64,000 nucleotides of DNA, from the NCBI GenBank assembly GCA_963764235.1, contig CAVXRO010000014.1:496001-560000 (forward strand), written 5' to 3'. The number at the start of each line of letters is the position of its first letter. The stretch's first letter is position 1. The notes beneath the pieces are model-generated. The model had not been told where the DNA came from. It was given only the letters and a program-made list of their open reading frames with translations, and searched no databases. The position numbers were made by a program, and so were the translations under genes. Source of the stretch: DATFVA01 sp963764235 (lineage in GTDB: Bacteria > Bacteroidota > Ignavibacteria > Ignavibacteriales > Ignavibacteriaceae). Of the stretch, positions 1-10,018 are shown in pieces.

Positions 1-1990
1 CAAACGGTAGTATACCAACTAGCGTCTGGTATAGAAAATATTCATCATTCTTATCAGGGAAAAACCTGCCGTTATTTTCCTTTTTGTACTTAAAATTCAT
101 GTTAGACCACTTTTTAACCCGGAGATTCCAATCATCGGGAATCTCGGATAATACATTGATCCTAGCCCTGACATCTTCACCGCGTTTTGTATCATGCGTG
201 GAGGTCGCATTTAAGCTGTATCTCCATTTAATTCCTCTTCTTCTAACTTTTTTATGAAATTCGTTTAAGGGCAGACCGAATTCAGAAGGATTCCCGCCTA
301 CCTCATTCAGCGAGATAAACCTATTATATACATAAAGTGCAGTATCCTCGTAGCCTTTTGCCATTAGGGGACCTGTAAGCTGCTGGAATTTCATTATGAA
401 GTTAATCGATTTCTCATAGAGTTCTTCAGACAGGCTCTTATGCTGCATAGTAAGCAGTTTACCTATATAGTTGATCTCATACTCTAATCTCGGGTTACTG
501 TATTTAAGTTCGCCAATGGTATGATTTATATAAGCTTTTTCCGGATCTGATATTTTTTTGCCGTTAACGTAGGTTCTGTAAATAGGAAAATGCACCAGGA
601 TTTCCTCCAGTGCTGTTTTAATTCCATTTAGGGTTATGTCTGCACCGTACCGGTCGCGCTTTGCAATTTCCTCCACGAGAAGGCTTAACCTCTCCAGTTC
701 CCCGGCCATCCTGGTACTTATAATGAGTCTTTTTTTATCGACCACCATATCATCAAAAGATGAAGCTCTGCGGGTGAACTGTGTGTATATCCTGTTCATT
801 TTAGTTTCATTCTTAACATTACAGAATACTCCATTAACAAAATTCAAAAAATCATATCCAGTTGTCCCTTCTACCGGCCAGTTTTCCGGGAGATGTTCGT
901 CCTGTTCAAGGATCTTTTCAACGATAAGATATTTTCCGTCTATTCTGTCTCTAACTTTGTGAAGGTATTCTTCGGGATCATACAGACCGTCTATGTGATC
1001 AACACGCAGTCCGTCAATTTTATCTTCCTTAACGAGTTTGAATATAAGTGAATGGGTGCGGTTGAATACCTCATCGTTCTCAACTTTGAGAGAGATTAGG
1101 CTGCTGATATTGAAAAATCTCCTATAATTTATTTCCTCGTTCGCAACTTTCCAGAAAGCCAGCCGGAAATATTGTTCCGAAAGCAGCTTATCAAGCGGAT
1201 CAAAGCTCTCGGGATTTTCTTTTCTGCCGTTATAGATCTTGAGAGTCTCGTTTATGTACATTTTCACCTGTTCGTCATTGGAATACAGTTCCCATAACAG
1301 GTCTTTAATAAATTTTATCTGGTTATACCTCTCATCAATATCATTAATCGTATGTAAAAATTTAACGATGTGAAGAAGTCCCAGCAGTCTGATAACTGCC
1401 GGGTAATTCCGACCCAACTTATTCTGCAGTTTCTCAAACCTTAATGAAAGTATTTCTGCGTATGAGCTTAGTCGAACGGGAAATTTATTATCATAATAAT
1501 TAATGCTGAAGCCATCAGCATCGTATTTTAACGAGATCTCTTTCCCTTCAAGGGTTTCCTGGTAGTATTTTCCAAGGAAAGGTGCAAGCATACGGGGTTT
1601 ATCTCCAAAATGGACATAGCTCCATTCCACATCAAAGAAGTTAAAGAACCTTGAATCGGGACCATTCTCCAGCAGATCCACCAGCATCCTGTTCTCAATA
1701 TCAAATGCCATATGATTTGGTACTATATCCTGCAGCCAGGAAATTCCTTTTTCGTGAGCCTCATTGATTAATGAATCGAAATCATCCGGTGTACCGAGTT
1801 CGGGATTAAGCTGGGTGGGATCGACTACATCATACCCATGCGTACTTCCCTTTGAGGCTTTAAATATCGGGGATGCGTAGATGTGAGTTATTCCTAGTGC
1901 CTGCAGGTAAGGCAGTAACTTGCGGGCAGATTCGAAATTAAAGTCTTTATTAAACTGCAGCCTGTAGGTCGTTCCCGGTAAATTTGTCAA
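1..1990 (-). CDS. treY: Malto-oligosyltrehalose synthase (TreY), C-terminus cut by the window edge
   Basis: TreY isomerises the reducing-end glucose of a malto-oligosaccharide to an alpha,alpha-1,1 bond, giving maltooligosyl-trehalose, which TreZ then hydrolyses. About 663 codons are open to position 1. GH13 signatures appear in order: DIVPNHMAF (region I), DGLRVDHIDGLYDP with the nucleophile Asp (region II), IVEKILEQDEHLP with the acid Glu (region III) and TSTHDTKRGEDVRARI (region IV). The last visible stretch, YQTLVGILPF, is also a TreY landmark. The start is a TTG at 1988-1990 preceded by a strong GGAGGTG, because no in-frame ATG precedes YRLQFNKDF; the gene therefore overlaps the end of the GH57 gene by 41 nt, implying translational coupling. 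Neighbours treZ and treS confirm the pathway. The remaining C-terminal part lies outside the window. Confidence 0.93.
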   Translation of the reverse strand, partial: MTNLPGTTYRLQFNKDFNFESARKLLPYLQALGITHIYASPIFKASKGSTHGYDVVDPTQLNPELGTPDDFDSLINEAHEKGISWLQDIVPNHMAFDIENRMLVDLLENGPDSRFFNFFDVEWSYVHFGDKPRMLAPFLGKYYQETLEGKEISLKYDADGFSINYYDNKFPVRLSSYAEILSLRFEKLQNKLGRNYPAVIRLLGLLHIVKFLHTINDIDERYNQIKFIKDLLWELYSNDEQVKMYINETLKIYNGRKENPESFDPLDKLLSEQYFRLAFWKVANEEINYRRFFNISSLISLKVENDEVFNRTHSLIFKLVKEDKIDGLRVDHIDGLYDPEEYLHKVRDRIDGKYLIVEKILEQDEHLPENWPVEGTTGYDFLNFVNGVFCNVKNETKMNRIYTQFTRRASSFDDMVVDKKRLIISTRMAGELERLSLLVEEIAKRDRYGADITLNGIKTALEEILVHFPIYRTYVNGKKISDPEKAYINHTIGELKYSNPRLEYEINYIGKLLTMQHKSLSEELYEKSINFIMKFQQLTGPLMAKGYEDTALYVYNRFISLNEVGGNPSEFGLPLNEFHKKVRRRGIKWRYSLNATSTHDTKRGEDVRARINVLSEIPDDWNLRVKKWSNMNFKYKKENNGRFFPDKNDEYFLYQTLVGILPF

Positions 1991-4418
1991 TTTGAATGTT
2001 CACCTCCAGTTTTTTTTGTAATTCATTGATCTTGATTAACCACTCGATGTGCTCTTTATTGCCCACCCGTGCGTCCCCGCTATATTTTTTATAGTTTTCC
2101 TTCATCAGTGAAAACAGAATATTCTGCGCTTTCCAAAGGTTAAGATCGATATCCAGTTCCTGGAGAACCTTAAGCGAATCAATAAGTTCATTGATTATCT
2201 TAAAATCGCCGGGATCCTCATTTAATCTTTCCATCAGGGAATTCAGACGCCTGCTGCCGATAAACCCCAGAGTCGATTTATCGAGCTCAACCGACCAGTA
2301 TTGCACTTCGAGAAGCAGGTTCTGCAGCTTATCCCGGTCGATAGTGCCCGAAGATTCGAATACCTGCTGCAGATCGCTATTAATTACATATTCAACGGCC
2401 GTGGATAATGCCTTTGGAAGAGGAGTGCCGGTACGCTTCATAGCCTGCATGGTAGCATAATGGTTTTTGTAGACACTCCTGAAAGAAATCTCTATTGAGT
2501 CCAGAGTCTGGTGCATAATTTTATCGAATACTTCCCTGCTCTTATCCTTAAACAGGTACCACAAATTGTAGCTATGCGTACCGAAATGCTTATCCATCAA
2601 AAGAATCATCTCTGCAATATCGAGTCTGTCGAATGCGCTTTTAATTTCATGGCACATCGTATTATACTCATTGCTGCTTTGCCATTCCCTGACCCCGCCA
2701 TAGAAATGGTGATCACCCAGGTAAAGAACAGCAAAACTGATCTGCTGCTCATCAAGTGTTATTTTCGAACGCATAGTAGGGTGTCCCAGTGCGAGCCTGT
2801 TCCTTCCCGCGGTGATTAGTTCATAATCATTTTTCAGGACTTCATAACAGAAGATCTCAGATTTTTCGCTGTAATCTTCAAACAATGAAGAAATAGCATA
2901 ATGAGCAGTAACTCTGAGAAGATCAATCACTGCAGGCTTAACGTGTCTGTAGTAAACTTCTCGGCCGTCTTCAATGCCTTCAATGTTGCTGGGAGTACTT
3001 TTCAGTCTTTGTATAAAATCTTCTTCGGGATTCTCGCCTGTCAGTTCATTAACAATCTGCATTGCTCTTGCCGCATACTGGATAACCTGAACAGTCTCGA
3101 TGCCAGAGATCTCATCAAAAAACCATCCGCAGCTTGTGTACATCAGTAGTGCGTGACGCTGCATTTCAAGCAATTTGAGCAGCCGGGTTGTATCTTCCTT
3201 ATTAAGATTTTTTATGCCGTTTTCAGCAAATACATCTTTAATATTTTCAGGATTTCTTTTCAGAATAATTTTGATGTATGAGTTTCGTAGTTCCCAAACA
3301 TCCTTTGTAAATTTGCCGGCTTCATTCTCGTAAATCGGTATCATCTTATCCCTGAGCCAGTCGAGCGTCTCCCTAAGTGGGGCCCTCCATTGCTGGTTCC
3401 AATGCGAGTGCATACCCGTACTGCAACCGCAGTCTGATTTCCATCTCTCAACACCATGCACACAACTCCAGGAAGTATCTTCAATAATCTGTACTTCCTG
3501 GTCGGGAGGATTTTTTTCAAGGAATTCGGGATAAATTGTTAATCCCAAGTCGTTTCTTTCCTCCACGAGGTGTAAAAAGTATGCAAGAGCCATATCTCCG
3601 TGCTTCTGGTGATGTCCGTAGGTTTCACCGTCAGTGGCAATATGCGCAAGCTGTACGTCATCATCATCCCTGAATGTACGTTCCATTCGTTCAAGAAGAT
3701 TTGTACCGTTTTTTAACAGATCGCCGAATGCAATTTCCTGTGAAATGGGACCATCATAGAAGAACAGATTTATTGATTTTCCCGAAGGAAGCCGACAGAG
3801 GTAAACTCTTTTGGGATCGACAGTACCTTCTGAAACGTCAGTCCATTCTTCTTCATTAAGAGGTTTAATTGCTTTAGCCTGACGCGGAGCCAGTATAGTA
3901 AACTTTATTCCGTATCCAGCAAGGATTTCGAGAGTAAGAGTATCAACGGCAGTCTCTGAGAGCCACATACCTTCAGGGTCGCGTCCGAACCTTGACCTAA
4001 AATCTTCGATACCCCAGATTACCTGTGTTCTCCTGTCCCTTTCATTGGCAAGCGGCATAATTATGTGGTTGTATACCTGGGCAATGGCTGAACCGTGACC
4101 GGAGAATTGCTTCCTGCTAATTAGATCGGCTTCGAGAATTTTACCATATACATCAGGGGCGTGCTCTTCTATCCAGGAAAGCAGCGTCGGTCCGAAGTTA
4201 AAGCTGATCTTTGAATAGTTATTCATGATGTCGATTATGTTTTTATTTCCGCCAAGTATCCTTGATGCAGTATTAGGATTATAACATTCGGCATTGATAC
4301 GCTCATTCCAGTCTCTATACGGATAGGCGGAATCCTGCACCTCAATTTCCTCAAGCCATGGATTTTCGCGAGGCGGCTGGTAGAAATGTCCGTGTAAGCA
4401 GATAAACTTGTTCATCAT
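1950..4418 (-). CDS. GH57-type glycoside hydrolase with DUF3536
   Basis: This 822-residue protein belongs to the GH57 alpha-amylase-like group carrying a C-terminal DUF3536 region. The N-terminal motif HGHFYQPPRENP (residues 9-20), the catalytic-Glu region GMWLSETAVD (E155) and DGETYGHHQKHGD (about 262-274) match GH57 conserved regions. No signal peptide is visible, so it should act in the cytoplasm on alpha-1,4-glucan. It sits between treZ and treY: its ATG overlaps the treZ stop by 4 nt and its end overlaps treY by 41 nt. Co-expression with the TreY/TreZ pair suggests it trims or remodels glycogen or malto-oligosaccharides feeding trehalose synthesis. Exact specificity (amylase, branching or transferase) cannot be read from the sequence. 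Confidence 0.85.
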   Translation of the reverse strand: MMNKFICLHGHFYQPPRENPWLEEIEVQDSAYPYRDWNERINAECYNPNTASRILGGNKNIIDIMNNYSKISFNFGPTLLSWIEEHAPDVYGKILEADLISRKQFSGHGSAIAQVYNHIIMPLANERDRRTQVIWGIEDFRSRFGRDPEGMWLSETAVDTLTLEILAGYGIKFTILAPRQAKAIKPLNEEEWTDVSEGTVDPKRVYLCRLPSGKSINLFFYDGPISQEIAFGDLLKNGTNLLERMERTFRDDDDVQLAHIATDGETYGHHQKHGDMALAYFLHLVEERNDLGLTIYPEFLEKNPPDQEVQIIEDTSWSCVHGVERWKSDCGCSTGMHSHWNQQWRAPLRETLDWLRDKMIPIYENEAGKFTKDVWELRNSYIKIILKRNPENIKDVFAENGIKNLNKEDTTRLLKLLEMQRHALLMYTSCGWFFDEISGIETVQVIQYAARAMQIVNELTGENPEEDFIQRLKSTPSNIEGIEDGREVYYRHVKPAVIDLLRVTAHYAISSLFEDYSEKSEIFCYEVLKNDYELITAGRNRLALGHPTMRSKITLDEQQISFAVLYLGDHHFYGGVREWQSSNEYNTMCHEIKSAFDRLDIAEMILLMDKHFGTHSYNLWYLFKDKSREVFDKIMHQTLDSIEISFRSVYKNHYATMQAMKRTGTPLPKALSTAVEYVINSDLQQVFESSGTIDRDKLQNLLLEVQYWSVELDKSTLGFIGSRRLNSLMERLNEDPGDFKIINELIDSLKVLQELDIDLNLWKAQNILFSLMKENYKKYSGDARVGNKEHIEWLIKINELQKKLEVNIQIDKFTGNDLQAAV
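2001..2007 (-). promoter_or_regulatory. Ribosome binding site deciding the TTG start of treY
   Basis: Read on the minus strand this is GGAGGTG, ten bases before the TTG at 1988-1990. It lies inside the last codons of the GH57 gene, so treY translation starts within its upstream neighbour. It is the reason for choosing a rare TTG start. Confidence 0.65.
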
Positions 4419-6241
4419 CCCAGCTCTGATTCATAAAGGGAAAAATTATATTCCGGGACCGATATTACCTGTATGTTATCGTCAGCCGTACCGGGCATGG
4501 CACTTCCGGGCCCATTCCATCTTTTGTCAGATGAGTCGAGTATCTTTTTCCACAAACCGGATGGAAAACGGAACTCTGCGGTTATTTTCTTTTCATTAAA
4601 GTTCATCACTGCAAAAAGCCTGCTGCTGTTTATCTGACGTTCCATAGTTACTAATTTCAGTTCTTCAAAAGTTTCTGTATTCGTATCTCTCCTGTCGTAA
4701 TTGCCCAGTGCAGGTATGGTTTTTCTTTTTCTAATAATATCCTTATAGAAAGCCAGGAGAGCTTTATGGTTGTTGGATTTAAGCTTCTCCCAACCGAGTT
4801 TTGATTTTGTGAAAGTAGTTTCCGCATGCGGATCGGGAATCTCTCCCTCCCAGTTGAATGATGAGAATTCTTCGCTTCTGCCTTTTTTGACGGCCTGATT
4901 CAGGCTTTCATCGAGGAAACTGACGAAATAGAGGAAAGGATTGTTCTCACCAAATTCTTCCCCCATAAAAAGCATCGGAAGTGAGGGGGAAAGGATCAGT
5001 GTACCGGCAGCGAGCTTTAATCCTTCGAAGGGGATTAATTCTGAAAGCCTTTTACCAAATGCACGGTTTCCGACCTGGTCGTGATTCTGAATAAAGTGGA
5101 CAAACTTATCGAATGAAAATTCAGCCGGTGAATTGCCATGCTTCCTCTTCCTGTATGGAGAATACCGGCCGTCATAAACAAAATTATTCTTAATTGCCTT
5201 TGCGAGATTTTGTGGACTTCCGAAGTCACTGTAATATGCATCGGATTCCTGCGTAAGCAGAGTATGTATAGAATGGTGAAAATCGTCGCTCCACTGGGCG
5301 TCACAGCCGAAGCCGTAATTATCAAGCGGCCTTATTACCTTAAAGTCATTCAGATCGCTTTCGGCAATAAGATAGTGTTTCTTCCCGCTGACTTCTGAAT
5401 ATTTTTCAACTTCCGAAGCGAGTTCTGCCAGGAAAGGATAAGCACTAAGATCATTTATTGCATGCACCGCATCAAGACGAAGTGCGTCTATGTGATAGTC
5501 CGACAGCCAGTAGATTGAATTGTAGATAAAATAATTTCTTACATGATCGGAATATGCCTGATCGAAGTTTATGGAATTGCCCCATAGAGATTTATATTTT
5601 TCCGTAAAATAAGGACCAAATTCATGGAGGTAATTTCCTTCAGGACCAAGATGATTATAAACTACATCGAGAATTACGGACATTCCCTTTTTATGAGCTT
5701 CATTAACAAGCTTTTTTAATCCTTCAGGGCCTCCATAGCTGTTCTGCGGAGCAAAAGGGAATACTCCGTCGTACCCCCAGTTACGTTCACCGGGAAACTG
5801 CGCGACCGGCATAATTTCTATAGCGGTAATTCCGAGTTCCCCGAGATAATCCAGCTTTCCTGCCGCAGCCTCAAATGTACCTTCCGGAGAGAAAGTTCCG
5901 GTATGGATTTCGTACATTATATAATCTTTCAGTTGCACAGGAGTAAAATCGTTATCCTGCCATTCAAAAGAGGAGTGATCGACAATTTGTGAAGGACCGT
6001 TTATTCCATCGGGCTGGAAATTCGAAGCGGGATCGCCGCGTCTATTACCATTAACCAGGTAATAATAATTTCTTCCGGGTTTGATATCTTTTACCGAAAC
6101 TTTCCAATAATCCTCACTATCCTTTTTCATTCGGATCTTTTTATCCTCGTCACTTAAATACAAATCGATTGCCTTTGAAAACGGAGACCAGACTATAAAT
6201 TCACATTCGTCAGCTGTATAAACTGCACCTATTTTCTTCAT
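4415..6241 (-). CDS. treZ: Malto-oligosyltrehalose trehalohydrolase (TreZ)
   Basis: TreZ cleaves the alpha-1,4 bond next to the trehalose end of maltooligosyl-trehalose, releasing trehalose. The 608-residue protein has an N-terminal CBM48-like beta domain (about 1-95) and a GH13 barrel with LDVVYNH (191-197), ALRLDAVHAI with nucleophile D257, LIAESDLND with acid E294, and FIQNHDQVGNRA. The WGYDGV motif near 155-160 and the length are typical of GH13 subfamily 10. It is second in the treS-treZ-GH57-treY operon, 131 nt after treS and overlapping the GH57 gene by 4 nt. Cytoplasmic; no signal peptide. Confidence 0.95.
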   Translation of the reverse strand: MKKIGAVYTADECEFIVWSPFSKAIDLYLSDEDKKIRMKKDSEDYWKVSVKDIKPGRNYYYLVNGNRRGDPASNFQPDGINGPSQIVDHSSFEWQDNDFTPVQLKDYIMYEIHTGTFSPEGTFEAAAGKLDYLGELGITAIEIMPVAQFPGERNWGYDGVFPFAPQNSYGGPEGLKKLVNEAHKKGMSVILDVVYNHLGPEGNYLHEFGPYFTEKYKSLWGNSINFDQAYSDHVRNYFIYNSIYWLSDYHIDALRLDAVHAINDLSAYPFLAELASEVEKYSEVSGKKHYLIAESDLNDFKVIRPLDNYGFGCDAQWSDDFHHSIHTLLTQESDAYYSDFGSPQNLAKAIKNNFVYDGRYSPYRKRKHGNSPAEFSFDKFVHFIQNHDQVGNRAFGKRLSELIPFEGLKLAAGTLILSPSLPMLFMGEEFGENNPFLYFVSFLDESLNQAVKKGRSEEFSSFNWEGEIPDPHAETTFTKSKLGWEKLKSNNHKALLAFYKDIIRKRKTIPALGNYDRRDTNTETFEELKLVTMERQINSSRLFAVMNFNEKKITAEFRFPSGLWKKILDSSDKRWNGPGSAMPGTADDNIQVISVPEYNFSLYESELG

Positions 6242-6372
6242 TTATCCTTTAATGTTATGTGTTCATATCCTGCAATTATATAAGTATAAGGCTAGTTAGT
6301 TTATACTACCAGTCACATTCATAAATTTTATCATTATTAATAAATCTGCTGTATTCAGAGACACAAAACCGG

Positions 6373-9300
6373 TTATTTCATCAGGAGGTTAGTAACTATT
6401 CTTAAACCTTCAACCGGTATTTTCAACCAGCTTGCATTCTTTGTAATTCCTTTATCAATTTCCGTCAGCATTTTTTCAACCATATAGACATTGACGAGAA
6501 AGTTCACCTGTTTCTCATCAGTCGGAAAGAAGTCACTCTCACCAACAGCATCCAGGTAACCTCTCAGGAACCTGTTGCTCGTGCAGAACCACCAGCGGTT
6601 TGCGAAGGCGTTGTAGGCGGCAACATCCTCAGATAAGAAGTGTCCGAATTTCTGCAGAGAGGTATGCGCAGCAAAATAGACAGATCCTATTATGCCGGCT
6701 ATATCCCTGAATGGTGACCTCTTTAATCGTTTTGCACTTGATGCAATTGCGGGCTGACCCTCGAAGTTGATGAATAGGAAATCTCTTCCGGTAAGCAGGA
6801 TCCGTTTTAGATTGAGATCTCCATGGATACGGATCTTCTTTGCGTTAAATCTTTCTTCAAGCAGAAGTTTCAGGTAATTGATTATTATCTCCTCCCTGTC
6901 GAGTAACTCTTCCATACTCTCCTTTTCCTTGCCGGTATAACTTTTCATCAGCCGGAATGTATTCCTGGCAAGAGAGCGGTTCGATTGGTAAATAGATCTC
7001 TGATAGAATGAATTAAAGTTTTCCGGTTCAAAACCCTCTGCGGGCAGGGTTGAAAGCGTCGAGTGAAGCTCGCCGGTTCTTCTGCCCAGCAGTCCCATCA
7101 GATCGAGATTCATAGAATCAAGCTCATCGCAGCTCGCGGTGAAATCGTAATCTTTCAGACTTTCGGTAAGGAGGCTGATACTCCCGATACTGAAATCTTT
7201 TATGGTCGATTTTTCAAGATGAATTCTTTTTTCATAATGATTGATAGAGGCATCTGTCATGTACTTCCAGAAGTTACCCTCGTTGGGAATTTCTTTTTCT
7301 ATGAAGCCGAAAACAAAGTTGTTTCCGTCGGATGACTTATAATTTATTGTTCCGAGGTATTCGGGAATATGGGAAAAGGACGACTGCAGCGAGAGTGCAC
7401 GGAACATCTCAATTCCCGGGTGACCGGCTTCTTCCAGTTTCCTGTAGAGACGTATCTTAATACCGCCGCCGTATATCAGGTCGATGAACTTCTGGTTTGA
7501 GTCATCAGTATCAGATATTTTCGCGTCGAGACTTTCCGCAACTGCTTCATTAAATCCTTTTTCTTTTTCGATTATAAGATCGCCCCGTTTCCCCTTTATC
7601 TTTCCGGAACCGAGCACTGACGATATAAATGAATCCCTGAAAGAGATCTCATTTATACTTTCACAGACTACCTTGCCCTGTTTATCAAGGTAAGCAATTA
7701 CGGAACTGAGACTATCGGGATCCTTCAGCTGTTCCTTGCTGTAATTAACCGTGGAGCATGGAATGATGAGTCCTTGCGAAGTTTCATCGACATAGCTTAC
7801 TTCAAGTAGTACGAGCGACTGGTATTCATTTCCCGTCGAAAGTGGTATTTCATCGTAAACATTTATATTATCAATTTCTTTGTCACGCACATCAATCCAT
7901 TCGCTGCGTTTTATAAAATCGGGAATTGCCACGGTGTTAAGTATGCTGTCATCATCATAACCGAAAAAGGAAAATTCACCCGACAGAGGTTCGAGTTCGG
8001 GCGGTTCGTAAAGGTCGGCGCTTAACTGGGATTCCTCAACCGGCACAAGCTGGAACCAGTAAAAATCATATGCATTCATTGTAAGCATATAGTACGTGTC
8101 TTTAATCGAAGGAAATTTATTCCTGCTGAACAATTCCACAGGCGTGCTTCCAGTATAACCGGAAAGATTAAGTTCAACCACCTGACTAAACCTCGAAAGG
8201 TTTGCCACAACTAGGATGGTCTCATCCTCATACGTACGGAGAAAAGCCAGAACTTTTGAATTAGAAGGAGAGAGAAATTCGATTTCCCCTCTGCCGAAGG
8301 CGCGGTATTTTTTCCTTACGGCAATTGCACGTTTCATCCAGGTAAGCAAGGAAGAAGGTGTTGTTTCCTGGACTTCCACGTTGACGCTTTCAAAATGGTA
8401 TTCCGGATCTATGATAACAGGCAGCAGAAGCTGTTGGGGATTAACGCGGGAGAAGCCGGCATTGCGGTCGGGACTCCACTGCATCGGTGTTCGCACCCCA
8501 TTCCGGTCGCCCAGATAATAATTATCACCCATTCCGATTTCATCACCATAATATATAATCGGTGTACCGGGGAATGAGAAAAGAAGGATGTTGAGAAGCT
8601 TTATCTTACGCCGGTTATTTTCTACAAGCGGTGCGAGCCTGCGTCTGATTCCCAGGTTGAGCCGGGCGTGTTTATCTTTAGCATAATACCGGTACATATA
8701 ATCACGTTCTTCATCGGTAACCATTTCAAGTGTAAGCTCATCGTGGTTGCGCAGGAACATTGCCCACTGACAGTTGGGGGGAATGGCCGGAGTCTGTTCG
8801 AGAATATCGATAATAGGATACCTTGTTTCCATCTGAACTGCCATATACATCCTCGGCATCAGAGGAAAATGAAAAGCCATGTGGCATTCATCCCCGCTTC
8901 CAAAATATGCTACTGCATCCTCGGGCCACTGGTTCGCTTCGGCCAGAAACATTTTGTTCCTGAATTTTTCCCTGAGATGTGCATTTAGTTTTTTTAGAAA
9001 TGCATGTGTCGCCGGAAGATTCTCGCAGCTTGTTCCTTCCCGTTCATATAAATACGGTACAGCGTCGAGACGCATACCGTCGACTCCCATCTCGAACCAG
9101 AAGTCGACAGCTCTGAAGATAGCGTTATGCACCTCGGGATTATCAAAATTAAGGTCGGGTTGATGAGAGTAAAACCTGTGCCAGTAATAGGCATTCGCAA
9201 CGGAATCCCATGTCCAGTTCGAGGTTTCAAAATCACTGAAGATGATTCTTGCATCTTCATACTCCTCACCGGTTTCGCTCCACACATAAAAATTTCTTTC

Positions 9301-9687
9301 GGGACTTCCGGGAGGACTTTTCCTCGCACGCTTAAACCATTCATGCTGGTCTGAAGTGTGGTTCATTACCAGCTCGGTTATCACCCGTATTTTTCTTTTA
9401 TGTGCTTCTTCGAGAAATACTTTGAAATCCTCGAGTGTGCCGTAGTCGGGATTTATATTAAAATAATCTGAAATATCATAACCGTCGTCTTTCATCGGCG
9501 AAGGGTAAAAAGGGAGCACCCAAAGCATGTTTATTCCCAGTGACTGAATATAATCGAGTTTTTGAGTCAATCCTTTTATATCCCCTATACCGTCATTATT
9601 GCTGTCCATGAAAGATTTGATATGTACCTGGTACATTATCCCATCTTTATACCACATCGGGTCATCATGATTCTTAATTATTGCCAT
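6373..9687 (-). CDS. treS: Trehalose synthase fused to a maltokinase-like domain (TreS-Pep2)
   Basis: The N-terminal half (about 1-560) is a GH13 trehalose synthase interconverting maltose and trehalose: WYKDGIMYQVH start, VITELVMNHTSDQHEW, DGMRLDAVPYL with nucleophile D208, FLAEANQWPED and FLRNHDELTLE. After a linker, residues about 640-1104 resemble maltokinase (Pep2/Mak), which normally phosphorylates maltose for the GlgE pathway. The phosphotransferase site is altered: HGDLNLKR (955-962) has R962 where the family has Gln/Asn, and INFEGQP (973-979) has N974 where IDFEGEP is usual. Catalytic D957 is kept, but both presumed metal ligands are changed, so the kinase half may be weak or inactive (inference). 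It is the first gene of the trehalose operon. No GlgE gene is in the window. Confidence 0.92.
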   Translation of the reverse strand: MAIIKNHDDPMWYKDGIMYQVHIKSFMDSNNDGIGDIKGLTQKLDYIQSLGINMLWVLPFYPSPMKDDGYDISDYFNINPDYGTLEDFKVFLEEAHKRKIRVITELVMNHTSDQHEWFKRARKSPPGSPERNFYVWSETGEEYEDARIIFSDFETSNWTWDSVANAYYWHRFYSHQPDLNFDNPEVHNAIFRAVDFWFEMGVDGMRLDAVPYLYEREGTSCENLPATHAFLKKLNAHLREKFRNKMFLAEANQWPEDAVAYFGSGDECHMAFHFPLMPRMYMAVQMETRYPIIDILEQTPAIPPNCQWAMFLRNHDELTLEMVTDEERDYMYRYYAKDKHARLNLGIRRRLAPLVENNRRKIKLLNILLFSFPGTPIIYYGDEIGMGDNYYLGDRNGVRTPMQWSPDRNAGFSRVNPQQLLLPVIIDPEYHFESVNVEVQETTPSSLLTWMKRAIAVRKKYRAFGRGEIEFLSPSNSKVLAFLRTYEDETILVVANLSRFSQVVELNLSGYTGSTPVELFSRNKFPSIKDTYYMLTMNAYDFYWFQLVPVEESQLSADLYEPPELEPLSGEFSFFGYDDDSILNTVAIPDFIKRSEWIDVRDKEIDNINVYDEIPLSTGNEYQSLVLLEVSYVDETSQGLIIPCSTVNYSKEQLKDPDSLSSVIAYLDKQGKVVCESINEISFRDSFISSVLGSGKIKGKRGDLIIEKEKGFNEAVAESLDAKISDTDDSNQKFIDLIYGGGIKIRLYRKLEEAGHPGIEMFRALSLQSSFSHIPEYLGTINYKSSDGNNFVFGFIEKEIPNEGNFWKYMTDASINHYEKRIHLEKSTIKDFSIGSISLLTESLKDYDFTASCDELDSMNLDLMGLLGRRTGELHSTLSTLPAEGFEPENFNSFYQRSIYQSNRSLARNTFRLMKSYTGKEKESMEELLDREEIIINYLKLLLEERFNAKKIRIHGDLNLKRILLTGRDFLFINFEGQPAIASSAKRLKRSPFRDIAGIIGSVYFAAHTSLQKFGHFLSEDVAAYNAFANRWWFCTSNRFLRGYLDAVGESDFFPTDEKQVNFLVNVYMVEKMLTEIDKGITKNASWLKIPVEGLRIVTNLLMK

Positions 9688-9898
9688 AAATGGATAATCC
9701 GTTATAAATGAATATAATTTTGCAAATTTTATGGTTTTTCAAGGTGATGTAATTCATTATATATAAAATAATTACGGGAGATTGCAAGTAATTTAAGCTG
9801 TCTGGCCGGATCCAGTTTAGATCATTCTTCGATTTCTGCTAAATCCTCATTCTTTTTGTCCTTCTTCTTTACCTTAATCCTAATATGAAGGGAATTCG

Positions 9899-9953
9899 AA
9901 CGTATTCAGAACGTTTTCAGAACGTATTCAAAACGTATTCAGAACGTTTTCAG
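9899..9953. repeat. Five tandem 11-bp repeats (AACGTATTCAG-like)
   Basis: Five directly adjacent 11-mers follow the consensus AACGTWTTCAR: units at 9899, 9910, 9921, 9932 and 9943. Units 1 and 4 are identical, units 2 and 5 are identical, and unit 3 differs only in its last base. The 11-bp period is close to one DNA helical turn, so all units face the same side. The array is about 212 bp upstream of the treS start. It could be a clustered binding site or a simple microsatellite. Confidence 0.85.
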
Positions 9954-10018
9954 ATGCTTGTTGAACGGTACATATAAAGGACTCAGGTATCTGTGGAAAA
10001 TTTCAGTCAGACCGATAT

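Noticed and set aside
9822..9899. A short minus-strand frame reading IKVKKKDKKNEDLAEIEE before a stop
   Set aside because: It has a plausible Lys-rich C-terminal look but no start, no upstream coding and runs into the tandem repeats.
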